NCBI RefSeq assembly: GCF_012524165.2
Contig: NZ_JABACJ020000004.1
Location: 1 to 64,000 of the forward strand
Reading direction: 5' to 3'
DNA from: Faecalicatena faecalis
Lineage (GTDB): Bacteria; Bacillota; Clostridia; Lachnospirales; Lachnospiraceae
Length of the DNA stretch: 64,000 nucleotides
Shown here: piece by piece, positions 25,590 to 34,394 of the stretch
Layout: each line of letters opens with the position of its first letter
How positions within the stretch are numbered: the stretch's first letter is position 1
The notes under the pieces: model-generated
Seen by the model: the letters and a program-made list of their open reading frames with translations, nothing else
Told to the model about the DNA's origin: nothing
The model's database searches: none
Position numbers and translations under genes: made by a program

Positions 25590-26763
25590 TAAGATAAAGG
25601 CAGCAGAAGAGAACCTGCTGCATGTATACAACCGTTTTCCGATTGCGATAGAGCGCGGGGAAGGCATGTATGTATATGATACGGAAGGAAAAAAATATCT
25701 GGACTTTGCTGCAGGTATCGGAGTGACCGGACTGGGGTATCATAATCAGGAGTTAAATGATGCTTTAAAAGAGCAGATCGATAAAATCTGCCATATTTCC
25801 AATCTTTATTATCACGAGAACTGCGGAGAGGCAGCCAAAGAATTGAACCGAATCTGCGGGATGGACCGTATCTTCTTTACAAATAGTGGAAGCGAAGCGA
25901 ATGAAGGAGCTCTAAAGGCGGCCAGAAGATATGCTTATACAAAGCAGAATGGGCGCTATGAGTATATTGCTATGGAGAATTCGTTCCACGGCAGAAGCTT
26001 TGGCTCTGTGTCTGTGACCGGACATGATTCCTACAGAGAACCCTTTGAGCCGGTCGTGCCGGGAGTGCACTTTGCGAAGTTCAATGATCTGGACAGCGTG
26101 AAGGCTCTTGTGAGCGATAAGACCTGCGCGATCATTCTGGAACCTCTTCAGGGAGAGGGCGGAATCAATCTGGCTTCCCAGGATTTTATGGAAGGAATTC
26201 GAAAAATCTGCGATGAAAATGATATTCTGATGATCTGTGATGAGGTTCAGTGCGGGATGGGACGTACCGGAAATTATTTTGCATGGCAGGGGTTTGGTGT
26301 GAAGCCGGATATCATCACAATGGCAAAGGCGATTGGGAATGGGATTCCTGTTGGTGCATTTGCAATGACAGAGGAAGTGGCACGATATTCCCTGCGGGCA
26401 GGTGATCATGGTGCGACCTATGGTGGAAATCCGCTGTCCTGTACCGCGGTCAAGAAGGTAATCGAGATTTTTGAGCATGACCATATCGTAGACCATGTGA
26501 ACCAGGTGGCTCCATATCTGGAACAGCGGCTGGAAGAGCTTGTAAAGGAACTGGACTGTGCTGTAAGGAGAAAAGGAACAGGCCTGATGCAGGGAGTGGA
26601 ATTCAACATTCCTGTGGGTGAGATCATCCAAAAGGCAATTGCGGAAGGTCTGTTGGTCATCCAGGCTCAGGGAAATGTCATTCGGCTTTTGCCCCCGCTC
26701 ATCATGGAAGAGAAACATGTGGATGAGATGATTAAGCGTCTGAAACACGCCCTGGCAAAATAA
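25579..26763 (+). CDS. argD: Acetylornithine aminotransferase
   Basis: A 394-residue PLP-dependent class III aminotransferase converting N-acetylglutamate semialdehyde to N-acetylornithine. Characteristic blocks are [17 protein letters not shown] near residue 95, [15 protein letters not shown] near 130, [13 protein letters not shown] near 221, and [15 protein letters not shown] near 247 with the PLP lysine. The ATG at 25579 is used; the in-frame ATG at 25555 lies deeper inside argB. Last of the arg biosynthesis genes here; carbamoyl-phosphate and citrulline steps are elsewhere. Confidence 0.95.
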   Translation: MVNSKIKAAEENLLHVYNRFPIAIERGEGMYVYDTEGKKYLDFAAGIGVTGLGYHNQELNDALKEQIDKICHISNLYYHENCGEAAKELNRICGMDRIFFTNSGSEANEGALKAARRYAYTKQNGRYEYIAMENSFHGRSFGSVSVTGHDSYREPFEPVVPGVHFAKFNDLDSVKALVSDKTCAIILEPLQGEGGINLASQDFMEGIRKICDENDILMICDEVQCGMGRTGNYFAWQGFGVKPDIITMAKAIGNGIPVGAFAMTEEVARYSLRAGDHGATYGGNPLSCTAVKKVIEIFEHDHIVDHVNQVAPYLEQRLEELVKELDCAVRRKGTGLMQGVEFNIPVGEIIQKAIAEGLLVIQAQGNVIRLLPPLIMEEKHVDEMIKRLKHALAK

Positions 26764-26840
26764 AAATACTTATAAAAACCAGTCATTGGGACATACTACT
26801 AGAAACACGCAGAATGAAAACTGCAGGAGGTATGGGAAAG

Positions 26841-27272
26841 ATGATTGGTTTTTTTATTGCACTGCTCTCAGGAGCATTGATGAGTGTACAGGGAGTATTT
26901 AACACGCAGGTCACAAAGACCACGGGAATGTGGGTCGGAAATGTATGGGTACAGCTTTCTGCATTTGTGGTCTGTGCGATTGCTTGGTTCGTGACTGGCA
27001 GGGACAGCATTTCAACGATCGCCAAGGTGGAACCGAAATATATGCTTTTGGGAGGCGTGATTGGTGCGGGAATCACCTGGACCGTGATCAAGAGCATGTC
27101 TGCATTAGGCCCTGCGAAGGCGGCACTGTTGATTGTTATTGCCCAGCTGATCGTGGCATATGTCATTGAATTGATGGGAATTTTTGGCGTGGATAAGGCG
27201 CCGCTCGACTGGAGAAAAGTAGGCGGTCTGGCGTTGGCCTTGATTGGGATTGCAATCTTTCAGTGGGAATAG
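26841..27272 (+). CDS. DMT-superfamily (DUF606/YdcZ-like) membrane transporter
   Basis: A 143-residue integral membrane protein with five hydrophobic helices and the GVFNTQ motif near residue 20 typical of the DUF606/YdcZ group of the drug/metabolite transporter superfamily. Proteins of this length usually work as dimers or in pairs. The ATG at 26841 lies 10 bases after AGGAGG; the ATG at 26832 is too close to the site. It follows argD by 77 bases and may be read through from the arg operon. The substrate is unknown. Confidence 0.82.
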   Translation: MIGFFIALLSGALMSVQGVFNTQVTKTTGMWVGNVWVQLSAFVVCAIAWFVTGRDSISTIAKVEPKYMLLGGVIGAGITWTVIKSMSALGPAKAALLIVIAQLIVAYVIELMGIFGVDKAPLDWRKVGGLALALIGIAIFQWE

Positions 27273-27355
27273 AGGATCTATGCATAAAAAAGGTACTGCG
27301 ATGTGATTTTTATGCGGCTTGTAATAATCACGTAACAAAATCGTAAAAATATGTA

Positions 27356-27384
27356 TTGTAATTTAATCTGGAATTCGTTACAAT
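27356..27384 (+). promoter_or_regulatory. Promoter of the comEA-comEC cluster
   Basis: The -35 TTGTAA (27356-27361), a 17-base spacer and the -10 TACAAT (27379-27384) form a good sigma-A promoter, about 50 bases upstream of the comEA start. It is the only clear promoter before the five tightly packed genes that follow. Confidence 0.65.
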
Positions 27385-27440
27385 ATTAATGTCCGGCAAG
27401 AGGGGATTTCCAAGCGTATGGTTCAAAACGGGAGGAAATT

Positions 27441-28130
27441 ATGAAGGACAGAAGAGTAAAAGGAATCTGTAATATTTTGTGTATCCTGCTTATTGCAGCG
27501 TTCATATCAGGATGTGCGAAGGAAAAAGCAGAGGATTTGACCGAGTTGGAGTTAGGGGTGTCTGGTACAGATACAGCAGAGACAAAGACGCAGGCAGAAG
27601 ATTCAGGGAAGGAAAAAGCTGCCCAAGGGAAACGTACTGCAGAGGGAAAAGCGGCCGAAGAGGACAAAAGAGCCGGCAGTACCGTGTTTGTCTATGTATG
27701 TGGTGCCGTGAAGACTCCGGGAGTATATGAATTAGCCAGCGATGCAAGGGTATATGAAGCGATTTCATCGGCGGGCGGTGTGAGGGATGACGCCGCGGCA
27801 GAGGCCTTGAACCAGGCCAGGATGGTAACGGATGGGGAGCGCATTTGTATTCCTACCAAGGAAGAGCTGGAACAAGGGATTGTAGATAGCGGTGAATTGC
27901 CGCAGGTGACAGGAACGGATGCAAAAGACGAGGGAAAGATAAATATTAATACGGCTGATAAAGAGGCGTTAAAGACCCTGCCCGGTATAGGAGATGCAAA
28001 GGCGGACAGCATCATTTCCTACCGGGAATCCAATGGTCCTTTTGGGACCATTGAAGATTTGATGAACGTAGAGGGCATCAAAGAGGGAGTATTTCATAAG
28101 ATAGAAGACAAGATAACAGCGACATCATAA
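27441..28130 (+). CDS. comEA: ComEA-like lipoprotein with SLBB and helix-hairpin-helix domains
   Basis: A 229-residue secreted DNA-binding protein. A signal peptide ends in the lipobox ISGC (Cys25), so it is predicted to be lipid-anchored rather than held by a transmembrane helix as in Bacillus ComEA. A charged linker (residues 28-75) is followed by an SLBB domain (VFVYVCGAVKTPGVYEL near 80). The C-terminal helix-hairpin-helix pair (NINTADKEALKTLPGIGDAKA, then FGTIEDLMNVEGI) binds double-stranded DNA. It probably receives DNA for ComEC, encoded four genes downstream. A GGGAGGAA site precedes the ATG. Confidence 0.9.
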   Translation: MKDRRVKGICNILCILLIAAFISGCAKEKAEDLTELELGVSGTDTAETKTQAEDSGKEKAAQGKRTAEGKAAEEDKRAGSTVFVYVCGAVKTPGVYELASDARVYEAISSAGGVRDDAAAEALNQARMVTDGERICIPTKEELEQGIVDSGELPQVTGTDAKDEGKININTADKEALKTLPGIGDAKADSIISYRESNGPFGTIEDLMNVEGIKEGVFHKIEDKITATS

Positions 28131-28155
28131 AGTAAAAGTTAAGGGAAAGAGGAGT

Positions 28156-28845
28156 ATGGGCAAGAAGAAAATCTTAGTAGTTGACGACGAAAAATTAATA
28201 GTAAAAGGGATTCGTTTTAGTCTGGAGCAGGACGGCATGGAGGTTGACTGTGCCTATGACGGCGAGGAAGCTTTAGAATATGCGAAGAACTGTGAGTATG
28301 ACCTGGTCCTTCTTGACGTCATGCTGCCGAAACTGGATGGATTTCAGGTCTGCCAGCAGATTCGGGAATTTTCTGATATGCCGATCGTTATGCTGACAGC
28401 CAAGAGTGAGGACATGGATAAGATTCTGGGGCTGGAGTATGGTGCGGATGATTACATCACGAAGCCATTTAATATCCTGGAGGTAAAGGCCCGTATCAAG
28501 GCTATCATGAGAAGGACAGCGAAGCGTGAGGAACCTGTAAGCAGCACGATGATCGTAAAAGGAAATATGCGGATCGACTGTGAGAGCCGCAGAGTGTTCA
28601 TCGGTGAGCGGGAGATCAACCTGACGGCCAAGGAATTCGATGTGCTGGAGCTTCTGGCCATGAATCCGAATAAAGTATATAGCAGGGAGAACCTGCTGAA
28701 TCTCATCTGGGGTTATGATTATCCAGGAGATGCGAGAACAGTGGATGTACATATCAGACGTCTTCGTGAGAAGATCGAGATTAATCCGAGCGAGCCAAAA
28801 TATGTACATACAAAGTGGGGAGTTGGTTATTATTTCCAAGGGTAA
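28156..28845 (+). CDS. OmpR/PhoB-family response regulator
   Basis: A 229-residue two-component regulator. The receiver domain has acidic DDE at residues 10-12, phospho-acceptor Asp54 in VLLDVMLP and Lys103 in YITKPFN. The winged-helix DNA-binding domain ends with DVHIRRLREKIE and WGVGYYF. It most resembles WalR/PhoP-type regulators. It lies 26 bases after comEA and overlaps the histidine kinase gene, so regulator and kinase form one unit. Targets are unknown; the surrounding operon is a candidate. Confidence 0.93.
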   Translation: MGKKKILVVDDEKLIVKGIRFSLEQDGMEVDCAYDGEEALEYAKNCEYDLVLLDVMLPKLDGFQVCQQIREFSDMPIVMLTAKSEDMDKILGLEYGADDYITKPFNILEVKARIKAIMRRTAKREEPVSSTMIVKGNMRIDCESRRVFIGEREINLTAKEFDVLELLAMNPNKVYSRENLLNLIWGYDYPGDARTVDVHIRRLREKIEINPSEPKYVHTKWGVGYYFQG

Positions 28846-30274
28846 TTTTCATTTCAGATTTAACGGAAAGTTCTTAAAGAGTCTGCGGTTCTGTATCATT
28901 CTGCTGCTGCTTTTAGTGTCCATTATACCGTGCTTTGCCGCATATAATGGAATTATCAAAGCATATGAATCAAGAGCAGTGTCAGTGAGGACCGCAGAGA
29001 TACAGAATCAGTGTACTATTCTAAGTAATCAGCTCAACAGTTATAATTATCTGTCGGATATGTCTTCCGAAGTGATCAATGCAAGTTTAACTCAGTTAAC
29101 GAATATATATAACGGCAGGGTCATGATTATCGACAAGAACCTGCAGGTAGTGAAGGATACGTATTCTTTGGATGAAGGTAAGACCATCGTATCAGAGGAT
29201 GTTGTACGCTGTATGCAGGGCAAAAGTACGAATTATTATGACAAGCAGAACCGCTACATAGCAGTGACCTCACCGATCATGGAGGGGGAGACTGGAAGGA
29301 TAGCGGGCGTCATGCTTGCCAGTGTGTCTACAGATTCTATTGTGGATAATATCAATATTCTTAAGACAAAGGGCGGAATGATCGTTGGAATCGTCATCAT
29401 TCTGATGCTTGTCATCAGCTTTTTTATCGCGGATCGTATCGTCAAGCCGTTGAAAAAGATTACGGAATCGATTGAAGATGTCTCAGAAGGATATGATGAT
29501 GAAGTACTGCATGTCAATACATTTACAGAGACAAGACTGCTTTCCGAGGCATTCAATAAGATGCTTGGACGCCTCAAACAGTTGGACAAATCTAGGGAAG
29601 AGTTCGTATCGAATGTCTCACATGAATTGAAGACACCGCTCACCTCTATGAAGGTGCTTGCGGATTCCCTGCTGGCTCAGGATAATGTACCGATTGAACT
29701 GTATCAGGAGTTCATGGGGGATATTGCAAAAGAGATTGACCGGGAAAATGATATTATTACGGACCTCTTATCGCTGGTCAAGATGGATAAGACAGCAAAG
29801 GATCTAAATATTAAGACGATAAATATCAATGAACTGCTGGAACTGATTTTAAAACGGTTAAAGCCGATCGCAGAGATGAAAAATGTAGAGGTGGTCCTGG
29901 AGAGTTTTAGGCCCGTAAGTGCGGAGATCGATGAAGTAAAGCTGACACTTGCATTTTCTAATCTGGTTGAAAATGCAATTAAATACAATCACAAGGATGG
30001 ATGGGTGCATGTGTCATTAAATGCAGATCATAAATATTTCTATGTGAAGGTGGCGGATTCTGGAATCGGTATTCCAGAGGAAGATCAGGCCAATATCTTT
30101 GAGCGTTTTTACCGGGTGGACAAGTCTCACTCCCGCGAAATGGGTGGTACAGGACTGGGCCTTGCAATTGCCAGAAATGCGGTGATCGTACATCGCGGGT
30201 CTATCAAGGTGTACAGCAGCGAGGGGGAAGGTACGACCTTTACAGTCAGAATTCCTCTGACTTATGTAGCTTAA
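28802..30274 (+). CDS. Sensor histidine kinase (HAMP, HisKA, HATPase)
   Basis: About 490 residues. A first transmembrane helix (near residues 31-51), an extracellular sensor of about 140 residues and a second helix (GGMIVGIVIILMLVISFFIA) are followed by HAMP, the phospho-acceptor His in FVSNVSHELKTPLTSMK, and the ATPase boxes NLVENAIKY, DSGIGIPEED and GGTGLGLAIARN. The frame overlaps the response regulator. The start is uncertain: ATG 28802 is given, and TTG 28823 is possible; neither has a strong ribosome site. It is the partner of the preceding regulator. Confidence 0.9.
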   Translation: MYIQSGELVIISKGNFHFRFNGKFLKSLRFCIILLLLLVSIIPCFAAYNGIIKAYESRAVSVRTAEIQNQCTILSNQLNSYNYLSDMSSEVINASLTQLTNIYNGRVMIIDKNLQVVKDTYSLDEGKTIVSEDVVRCMQGKSTNYYDKQNRYIAVTSPIMEGETGRIAGVMLASVSTDSIVDNINILKTKGGMIVGIVIILMLVISFFIADRIVKPLKKITESIEDVSEGYDDEVLHVNTFTETRLLSEAFNKMLGRLKQLDKSREEFVSNVSHELKTPLTSMKVLADSLLAQDNVPIELYQEFMGDIAKEIDRENDIITDLLSLVKMDKTAKDLNIKTININELLELILKRLKPIAEMKNVEVVLESFRPVSAEIDEVKLTLAFSNLVENAIKYNHKDGWVHVSLNADHKYFYVKVADSGIGIPEEDQANIFERFYRVDKSHSREMGGTGLGLAIARNAVIVHRGSIKVYSSEGEGTTFTVRIPLTYVA

Positions 30275-30290
30275 AAGGAGGTCTGAAAAG

Positions 30291-31229
30291 ATGAGGAAAA
30301 GTAAAAGGGTCATCTCCATGGTGATCTGCCTGTCAGTTTTTGCCCTGCTCCTTTCTGCCTGTGCAAAACGGACGGATGTGAAGCGGGGAGACTCCTATAT
30401 TTACTGTCTGAATTCGGACAGGACCGGTCTGGTAAAGATTTCTTATGAGTTCGAGGAAAAGGACCCGCTAAAGCAGGCCCTTGCAATAATCAAAGAATTA
30501 AAGAAGCCGGCGGAGGACATCGAGTATACGCCTCCTATTCCAAAGGATGTAAAGGTGCAGGCGAGCAGGTTAGAGGGAGCGGTTCTGTATCTTGATTTTA
30601 ATGAGGCATACAGCGAGATACCTCCTCTGGAAGAGAAGCTTGTCAGAGCCGCAATCGTGCAGTCTGTCGTGAAGGTGGAGGGAATCAGTGCCCTGTGGCT
30701 GACGGTGGACGGGGAGGATCTGCATGATGAGAATGGAAAGCTGGTCGGTTTTTTAAATGAAGATGATTTTGTACAGAATACGGATTCTGCGCTGAGCTCC
30801 TATCAGACGGGAACCCTGATGCTTTATTTTGCAAATGAAACAGGGGATAAACTGGTCGGACAGGAGATGAATGTCCGCTACAGCAGCAATATGTCAAAGG
30901 AAAAGCTGATTGTAGAAAAGCTGATGAGGGGGCCGAGAAAAGATACGGCGAAAGCGACTCAGAACCCGAAAGTGAGTATCCTGGGCGTCACCATCAAGGA
31001 TGGTATCTGCTATGTGAACTTTGACAGCGAGTTCTTGACTGGTGGTGTGGATGTCAGGCCGGAGATCACGATCTATTCTCTGGTCAATTCCCTGATAGAA
31101 GGGACGACAGCAAGCAAAGTCCAGATATCGATCAATGGAGAGACAAATGTAACTTATATGGAAACAGTCGATTTGACAAAGCCGCTCCAGCGTGATATGG
31201 AGTGGGTGGAAAATGCGGAGGAAGAATGA
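30291..31229 (+). CDS. GerMN-domain lipoprotein
   Basis: A 312-residue lipoprotein. The signal peptide has the lipobox LSAC (Cys24). Two GerMN (sporulation/germination) domains follow, at about residues 60-150 and 175-295; the second contains VSILGVTIKDGICYVNFDSEF. AAGGAGG precedes the ATG, and the stop overlaps the comEC start. GerM itself is needed for spore envelope assembly in Bacillus. Here the gene follows a WalK-like kinase, a common Lachnospiraceae arrangement that suggests a role as an extracytoplasmic partner of the kinase. Confidence 0.87.
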   Translation: MRKSKRVISMVICLSVFALLLSACAKRTDVKRGDSYIYCLNSDRTGLVKISYEFEEKDPLKQALAIIKELKKPAEDIEYTPPIPKDVKVQASRLEGAVLYLDFNEAYSEIPPLEEKLVRAAIVQSVVKVEGISALWLTVDGEDLHDENGKLVGFLNEDDFVQNTDSALSSYQTGTLMLYFANETGDKLVGQEMNVRYSSNMSKEKLIVEKLMRGPRKDTAKATQNPKVSILGVTIKDGICYVNFDSEFLTGGVDVRPEITIYSLVNSLIEGTTASKVQISINGETNVTYMETVDLTKPLQRDMEWVENAEEE

Positions 31230-33706
31230 TAAAAAGGCCGTTATGTACGGCGGCTGTCCTCTACCTTTGTATCCAGGCGATTCTGACTGCTGGATTTCAT
31301 ATCGCACCCGATTTGAGACCCGGCAGTCTGGAAATAGCACTGGAGCAGGCTTCGGATGAGAAGAAAGGGCCGGCAGCAGGGAAGGAATCAGGACAAAAGG
31401 CGGGAAAGAGCAGCCAGGTGACGCTTGCTGGCACTGTCTATCGGAGAGAGGAAAAGCCGGATTATAAAGTTTTATATCTCAAGGACAATCAAGTCCTTCT
31501 GAACAATCGGATCTATCAGGAATCTAAAATTCTTGTTTATGTCGAAACAGAAAATCAAGTAAAAGTAAAAAATCAAGTAAAAATAAAAAATAACATAGCA
31601 TCAGAGAATACGGATGTAATAGAAATAGGAAATAAGATCAAGATATCAGGTGAGGCAAAGACCTTTCAGGGGGCCAGAAATCCAGGAAATTTTGACCAGA
31701 AGTTCTATTATCAGAAACAGGGAATACACGCCTCTGTATGGGCAGATCAGGTGGAAATAAAAGAGGACCGGGTATATCATCTGCGGGAAAATCTGGCGGT
31801 ACTGCGCGCAGGCTGGAAAGAGATGCTGATCTCAAGCTTAGGAACTTATTATGGGAACAGTATGAGTGCAATTCTCCTGGGGGAGAAAAGTGAACTAGAC
31901 AGTGAATTAAAGGATTTATATCAAAAAAGCGGAATCGGCCATATTTTGGCCATATCGGGATTACATATGTCTTTTTTAGGGATTGGATTATATCAGATTC
32001 TGCGGAAAATAGGGCTCAGCTTTGGAGCGGCCGGCGGCATGGGAATCTGTTTTTTGTTAGCTTATACCCTGATGATTGGCTGTGGGGTCTCGAGTATCCG
32101 GGCATTTGTCATGTTTTTCGTCAGAATGGGAGCGGATATTACAGGCAGAGATTATGATGTGCCAACCAGTCTTGCCTTGGCAGCAGGAGTGCTTGCGGCG
32201 TGGCAGCCGCTTTATTTGATGGATGCGGGCTTTCTGTTGTCCTTTGGGGCACTGCTGGGAATCGTGGGGGTGAATCCTTGTCTGCAGTATTGGTTTCTTC
32301 AAGGAGGAAAACGGGAAGTGGAGCAGGTAGGAAGGACAGAAGAAAAGAGAGGGCACAAAAAGGGGCTAAAGAGAAAGAATAAGCAGGACAAAGTACAAAG
32401 TGAGAAAAGGAAGGCCTGGATGGAAAGTATCTGCGCCAGTTTGGCAGTGAACCTAACTTTACTGCCGATTATGCTTTATTTCTATTTCGAATTTCCGCTG
32501 TATTCTATCCTGCTGAATCTACTGGTCATTCCGCTTATGTCATTGCTGCTTGGAGCTGGCGCAGCAGGTTCCTTGTTCATGATTTTTATTCCTGGTCTTG
32601 GAGGGATGGTACTTAAAGTGTGTAAGTGGATTCTGGTCCTGTATGAAAAAGCCTGCCAGATGAGCATGTCTCTGCCCATGAGCAGGATCGTGACAGGACA
32701 GCCGGGAAAAGGATGGATCATCTGTTATTATCTTGTACTGGTGGGATTCTGTGCAATCAGTTTACGCATGAGAGAGAGGGAAGAAATAGCAGAAGAAAAA
32801 GGCATGATGTTGAAGGCAGGTCTTAAACGAGTCTTGGGAAGTTGTACCATGTCAAGTCTCTGCCTGTTCCTGGGGATTTCATGTTTTTTGCGTTATCAGT
32901 GTCCGGGAAAACTTACTATAACTATGCTGGATGTGGGGCAGGGGGACGGATTCTATCTGAGAGGTTCTAATGGAACAAATTATTTTATTGATGGTGGGAG
33001 CAGCGATGTATCATCGGTGGGAAAATATCGGATAGAACCCTATCTGAAATCCCAGGGGGTAAGATCTTTGAATTATGTTTTTATTTCCCATGGTGATGCT
33101 GACCATATGAATGGGATAGAAGAAATGCTAGAGAATCAGCAGTTCGGAATCCGAATCCATAATCTGGTTCTTCCGCCGGTAACAGTGCAGGATGATACAC
33201 TAAAGGGCCTGGCTAAGAAGGCGGTACAATGTGGGACCAAGGTTCTGGTGATGGGCGAGGGGGACAAATTAGGAGAGGAAGAGTTTCACATGATGTGTAA
33301 AGGTCCATTTGCAGCTTATCAGGGAGAACCGGGAAACGCTGCTTCCATGGTACTTGAAGTTTCCTTTCACAAATTTCAGATGCTTTTTACAGGAGATGTG
33401 GAGGGCGAGGGAGAGTCGCTGCTTGTAAAAAGCGGGGAACTGAAACTGTATGACGTGCTAAAAGTTGCACATCACGGTTCGAAAAACTCTAACTCAGAGG
33501 AATTTCTAAGTCAGACTGTGCCGAAATGTGCCTGGATATCCTCAGGAATCGGCAATCGGTATGGACATCCGCATGAAGAAACCATTCAAAAATTGAACGA
33601 AATTGGAAGTGAGATTTATGGGACGCAGGAGCGGGGAGCAGTAACGCTGGTAACGGATGGAGAAGAGGCTGAGATCAAGAGCTATATGGATAAGAAATAT
33701 AAATAG
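31226..33706 (+). CDS. comEC: ComEC/Rec2 DNA-uptake channel protein
   Basis: An 826-residue polytopic membrane protein forming the single-strand DNA import channel of natural competence. The N-terminal OB-like DUF4131 part carries a KVKNQVKIKNN low-complexity insertion (about residues 112-125). The competence domain has SGIGHILAISGLHMSFLG near residue 238. A Lys/Arg-rich loop lies near 362-395. The C-terminal metallo-beta-lactamase domain has LDVGQGDGFYL and SHGDADHMNG with metal ligands intact, consistent with nuclease-type ComEC. The ATG overlaps the upstream stop (ATGA) behind GGAGGAAG. Confidence 0.93.
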   Translation: MIKRPLCTAAVLYLCIQAILTAGFHIAPDLRPGSLEIALEQASDEKKGPAAGKESGQKAGKSSQVTLAGTVYRREEKPDYKVLYLKDNQVLLNNRIYQESKILVYVETENQVKVKNQVKIKNNIASENTDVIEIGNKIKISGEAKTFQGARNPGNFDQKFYYQKQGIHASVWADQVEIKEDRVYHLRENLAVLRAGWKEMLISSLGTYYGNSMSAILLGEKSELDSELKDLYQKSGIGHILAISGLHMSFLGIGLYQILRKIGLSFGAAGGMGICFLLAYTLMIGCGVSSIRAFVMFFVRMGADITGRDYDVPTSLALAAGVLAAWQPLYLMDAGFLLSFGALLGIVGVNPCLQYWFLQGGKREVEQVGRTEEKRGHKKGLKRKNKQDKVQSEKRKAWMESICASLAVNLTLLPIMLYFYFEFPLYSILLNLLVIPLMSLLLGAGAAGSLFMIFIPGLGGMVLKVCKWILVLYEKACQMSMSLPMSRIVTGQPGKGWIICYYLVLVGFCAISLRMREREEIAEEKGMMLKAGLKRVLGSCTMSSLCLFLGISCFLRYQCPGKLTITMLDVGQGDGFYLRGSNGTNYFIDGGSSDVSSVGKYRIEPYLKSQGVRSLNYVFISHGDADHMNGIEEMLENQQFGIRIHNLVLPPVTVQDDTLKGLAKKAVQCGTKVLVMGEGDKLGEEEFHMMCKGPFAAYQGEPGNAASMVLEVSFHKFQMLFTGDVEGEGESLLVKSGELKLYDVLKVAHHGSKNSNSEEFLSQTVPKCAWISSGIGNRYGHPHEETIQKLNEIGSEIYGTQERGAVTLVTDGEEAEIKSYMDKKYK

Positions 33707-33765
33707 AATGCAACTAAATAGCGGTTGCAATTAACGGAAAAATGATTTAAGATAAAGGAGAACAA

Positions 33766-34023
33766 ATGAGTAAAAAGGATAAGTTGATAAAGCGTTTATA
33801 TGCAATTCCCAGCGATTTTACATATGAAGAGATGAAGCAGCTTTTAGAATATTATGGATTTGAGGAGGTGAAGTCAGGTAAAACGAGTGGTTCATCAGTT
33901 AAGTTCTATAATAAGGTTTCAGGAATGCGGATGTATTTTCATAGACCCCATCCGGGAAATATTGTAAAGAAATATATTTTAAGGGAACTAATAGAAATAC
34001 TAGACAAGGAGGAATTGAAATGA
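33766..34023 (+). CDS. hicA: HicA-like toxin
   Basis: An 85-residue protein of the HicA mRNA-interferase family. Classical HicA enzymes have a catalytic His in a GSHxxF motif; here the equivalent reads SGSSVKFYN, so that His is replaced, while HRPHPGN near residue 63 supplies histidines further on. This is the longer HicA subfamily of Clostridia. An AAGGAG site precedes the ATG. The stop overlaps the start of the HicB gene, giving toxin-first order as in most hicAB loci. Confidence 0.85.
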   Translation: MSKKDKLIKRLYAIPSDFTYEEMKQLLEYYGFEEVKSGKTSGSSVKFYNKVSGMRMYFHRPHPGNIVKKYILRELIEILDKEELK

Positions 34024-34367
34024 GTAATTGCATGAAATATAAGGATTATTATGGTACTGTGGAGTATTCAGATGAGGACGAATGTTTTCATGGAAAGGTA
34101 CTTGGAATTAATGGGCTTGTGACATTTGAAGGGAATAGTGTCCAGGAATTAAAGGCATCCTTTCAGGAAATGGTGGAGGAATATCTGGCAGACTGTGAAG
34201 CAAGACATATTACACCGGAAAAAAATTATAAAGGAAGCTTTAACATTCGTATTACACCGGAACTTCATAAAAAGGCAGCTTTATGCGCAGCTAATGAAGG
34301 GCTCTCGTTGAATGCATTAGTAGAAAAAGCAATTTCATTTTATACCGGAAAATATTTTGCAAAATAG
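34020..34367 (+). CDS. hicB: HicB-like antitoxin
   Basis: A 115-residue antitoxin. The N-terminal half (YYGTVEYSDEDECFHGKV, VTFEGNSVQELKASFQEMVEEYL) is the degenerate RNase H-like fold that caps HicA. The C-terminal GSFNIRITPELHKKAALCA and LSLNALVEKAI form a ribbon-helix-helix DNA-binding domain that would autoregulate the pair. The ATG overlaps the hicA stop (ATGA) after AAGGAGG. The holA promoter lies over its 3' end. Confidence 0.9.
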   Translation: MSNCMKYKDYYGTVEYSDEDECFHGKVLGINGLVTFEGNSVQELKASFQEMVEEYLADCEARHITPEKNYKGSFNIRITPELHKKAALCAANEGLSLNALVEKAISFYTGKYFAK

Positions 34368-34385
34368 AGAAGTTTCTTATATAAT
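34357..34385 (+). promoter_or_regulatory. Candidate holA promoter inside the hicB 3' end
   Basis: TTGCAA (34357-34362) and a perfect TATAAT (34380-34385) are spaced by 17 bases. Transcription would start near 34392, only about 3 bases before the holA ATG, implying a leaderless or nearly leaderless message. holA also lacks a good ribosome site, which agrees with that reading. Confidence 0.5.
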
Positions 34386-34394
34386 AGTCATATT

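Noticed and set aside
25912..26748. A 278-codon minus-strand frame opposite argD
   Set aside because: Long only because of codon bias in argD. No ribosome site and no domain.
27282..27315. A GCATAAAAA/TTTTTATGC inverted repeat after the DMT transporter as a terminator
   Set aside because: The stem is AT-rich with a long loop and no following T-run, so termination is unlikely.
33725..33753. TTGCAA-17-TAAGAT as the hicA promoter
   Set aside because: The start point would fall at or after the hicA ribosome site, so the real promoter is probably further upstream.
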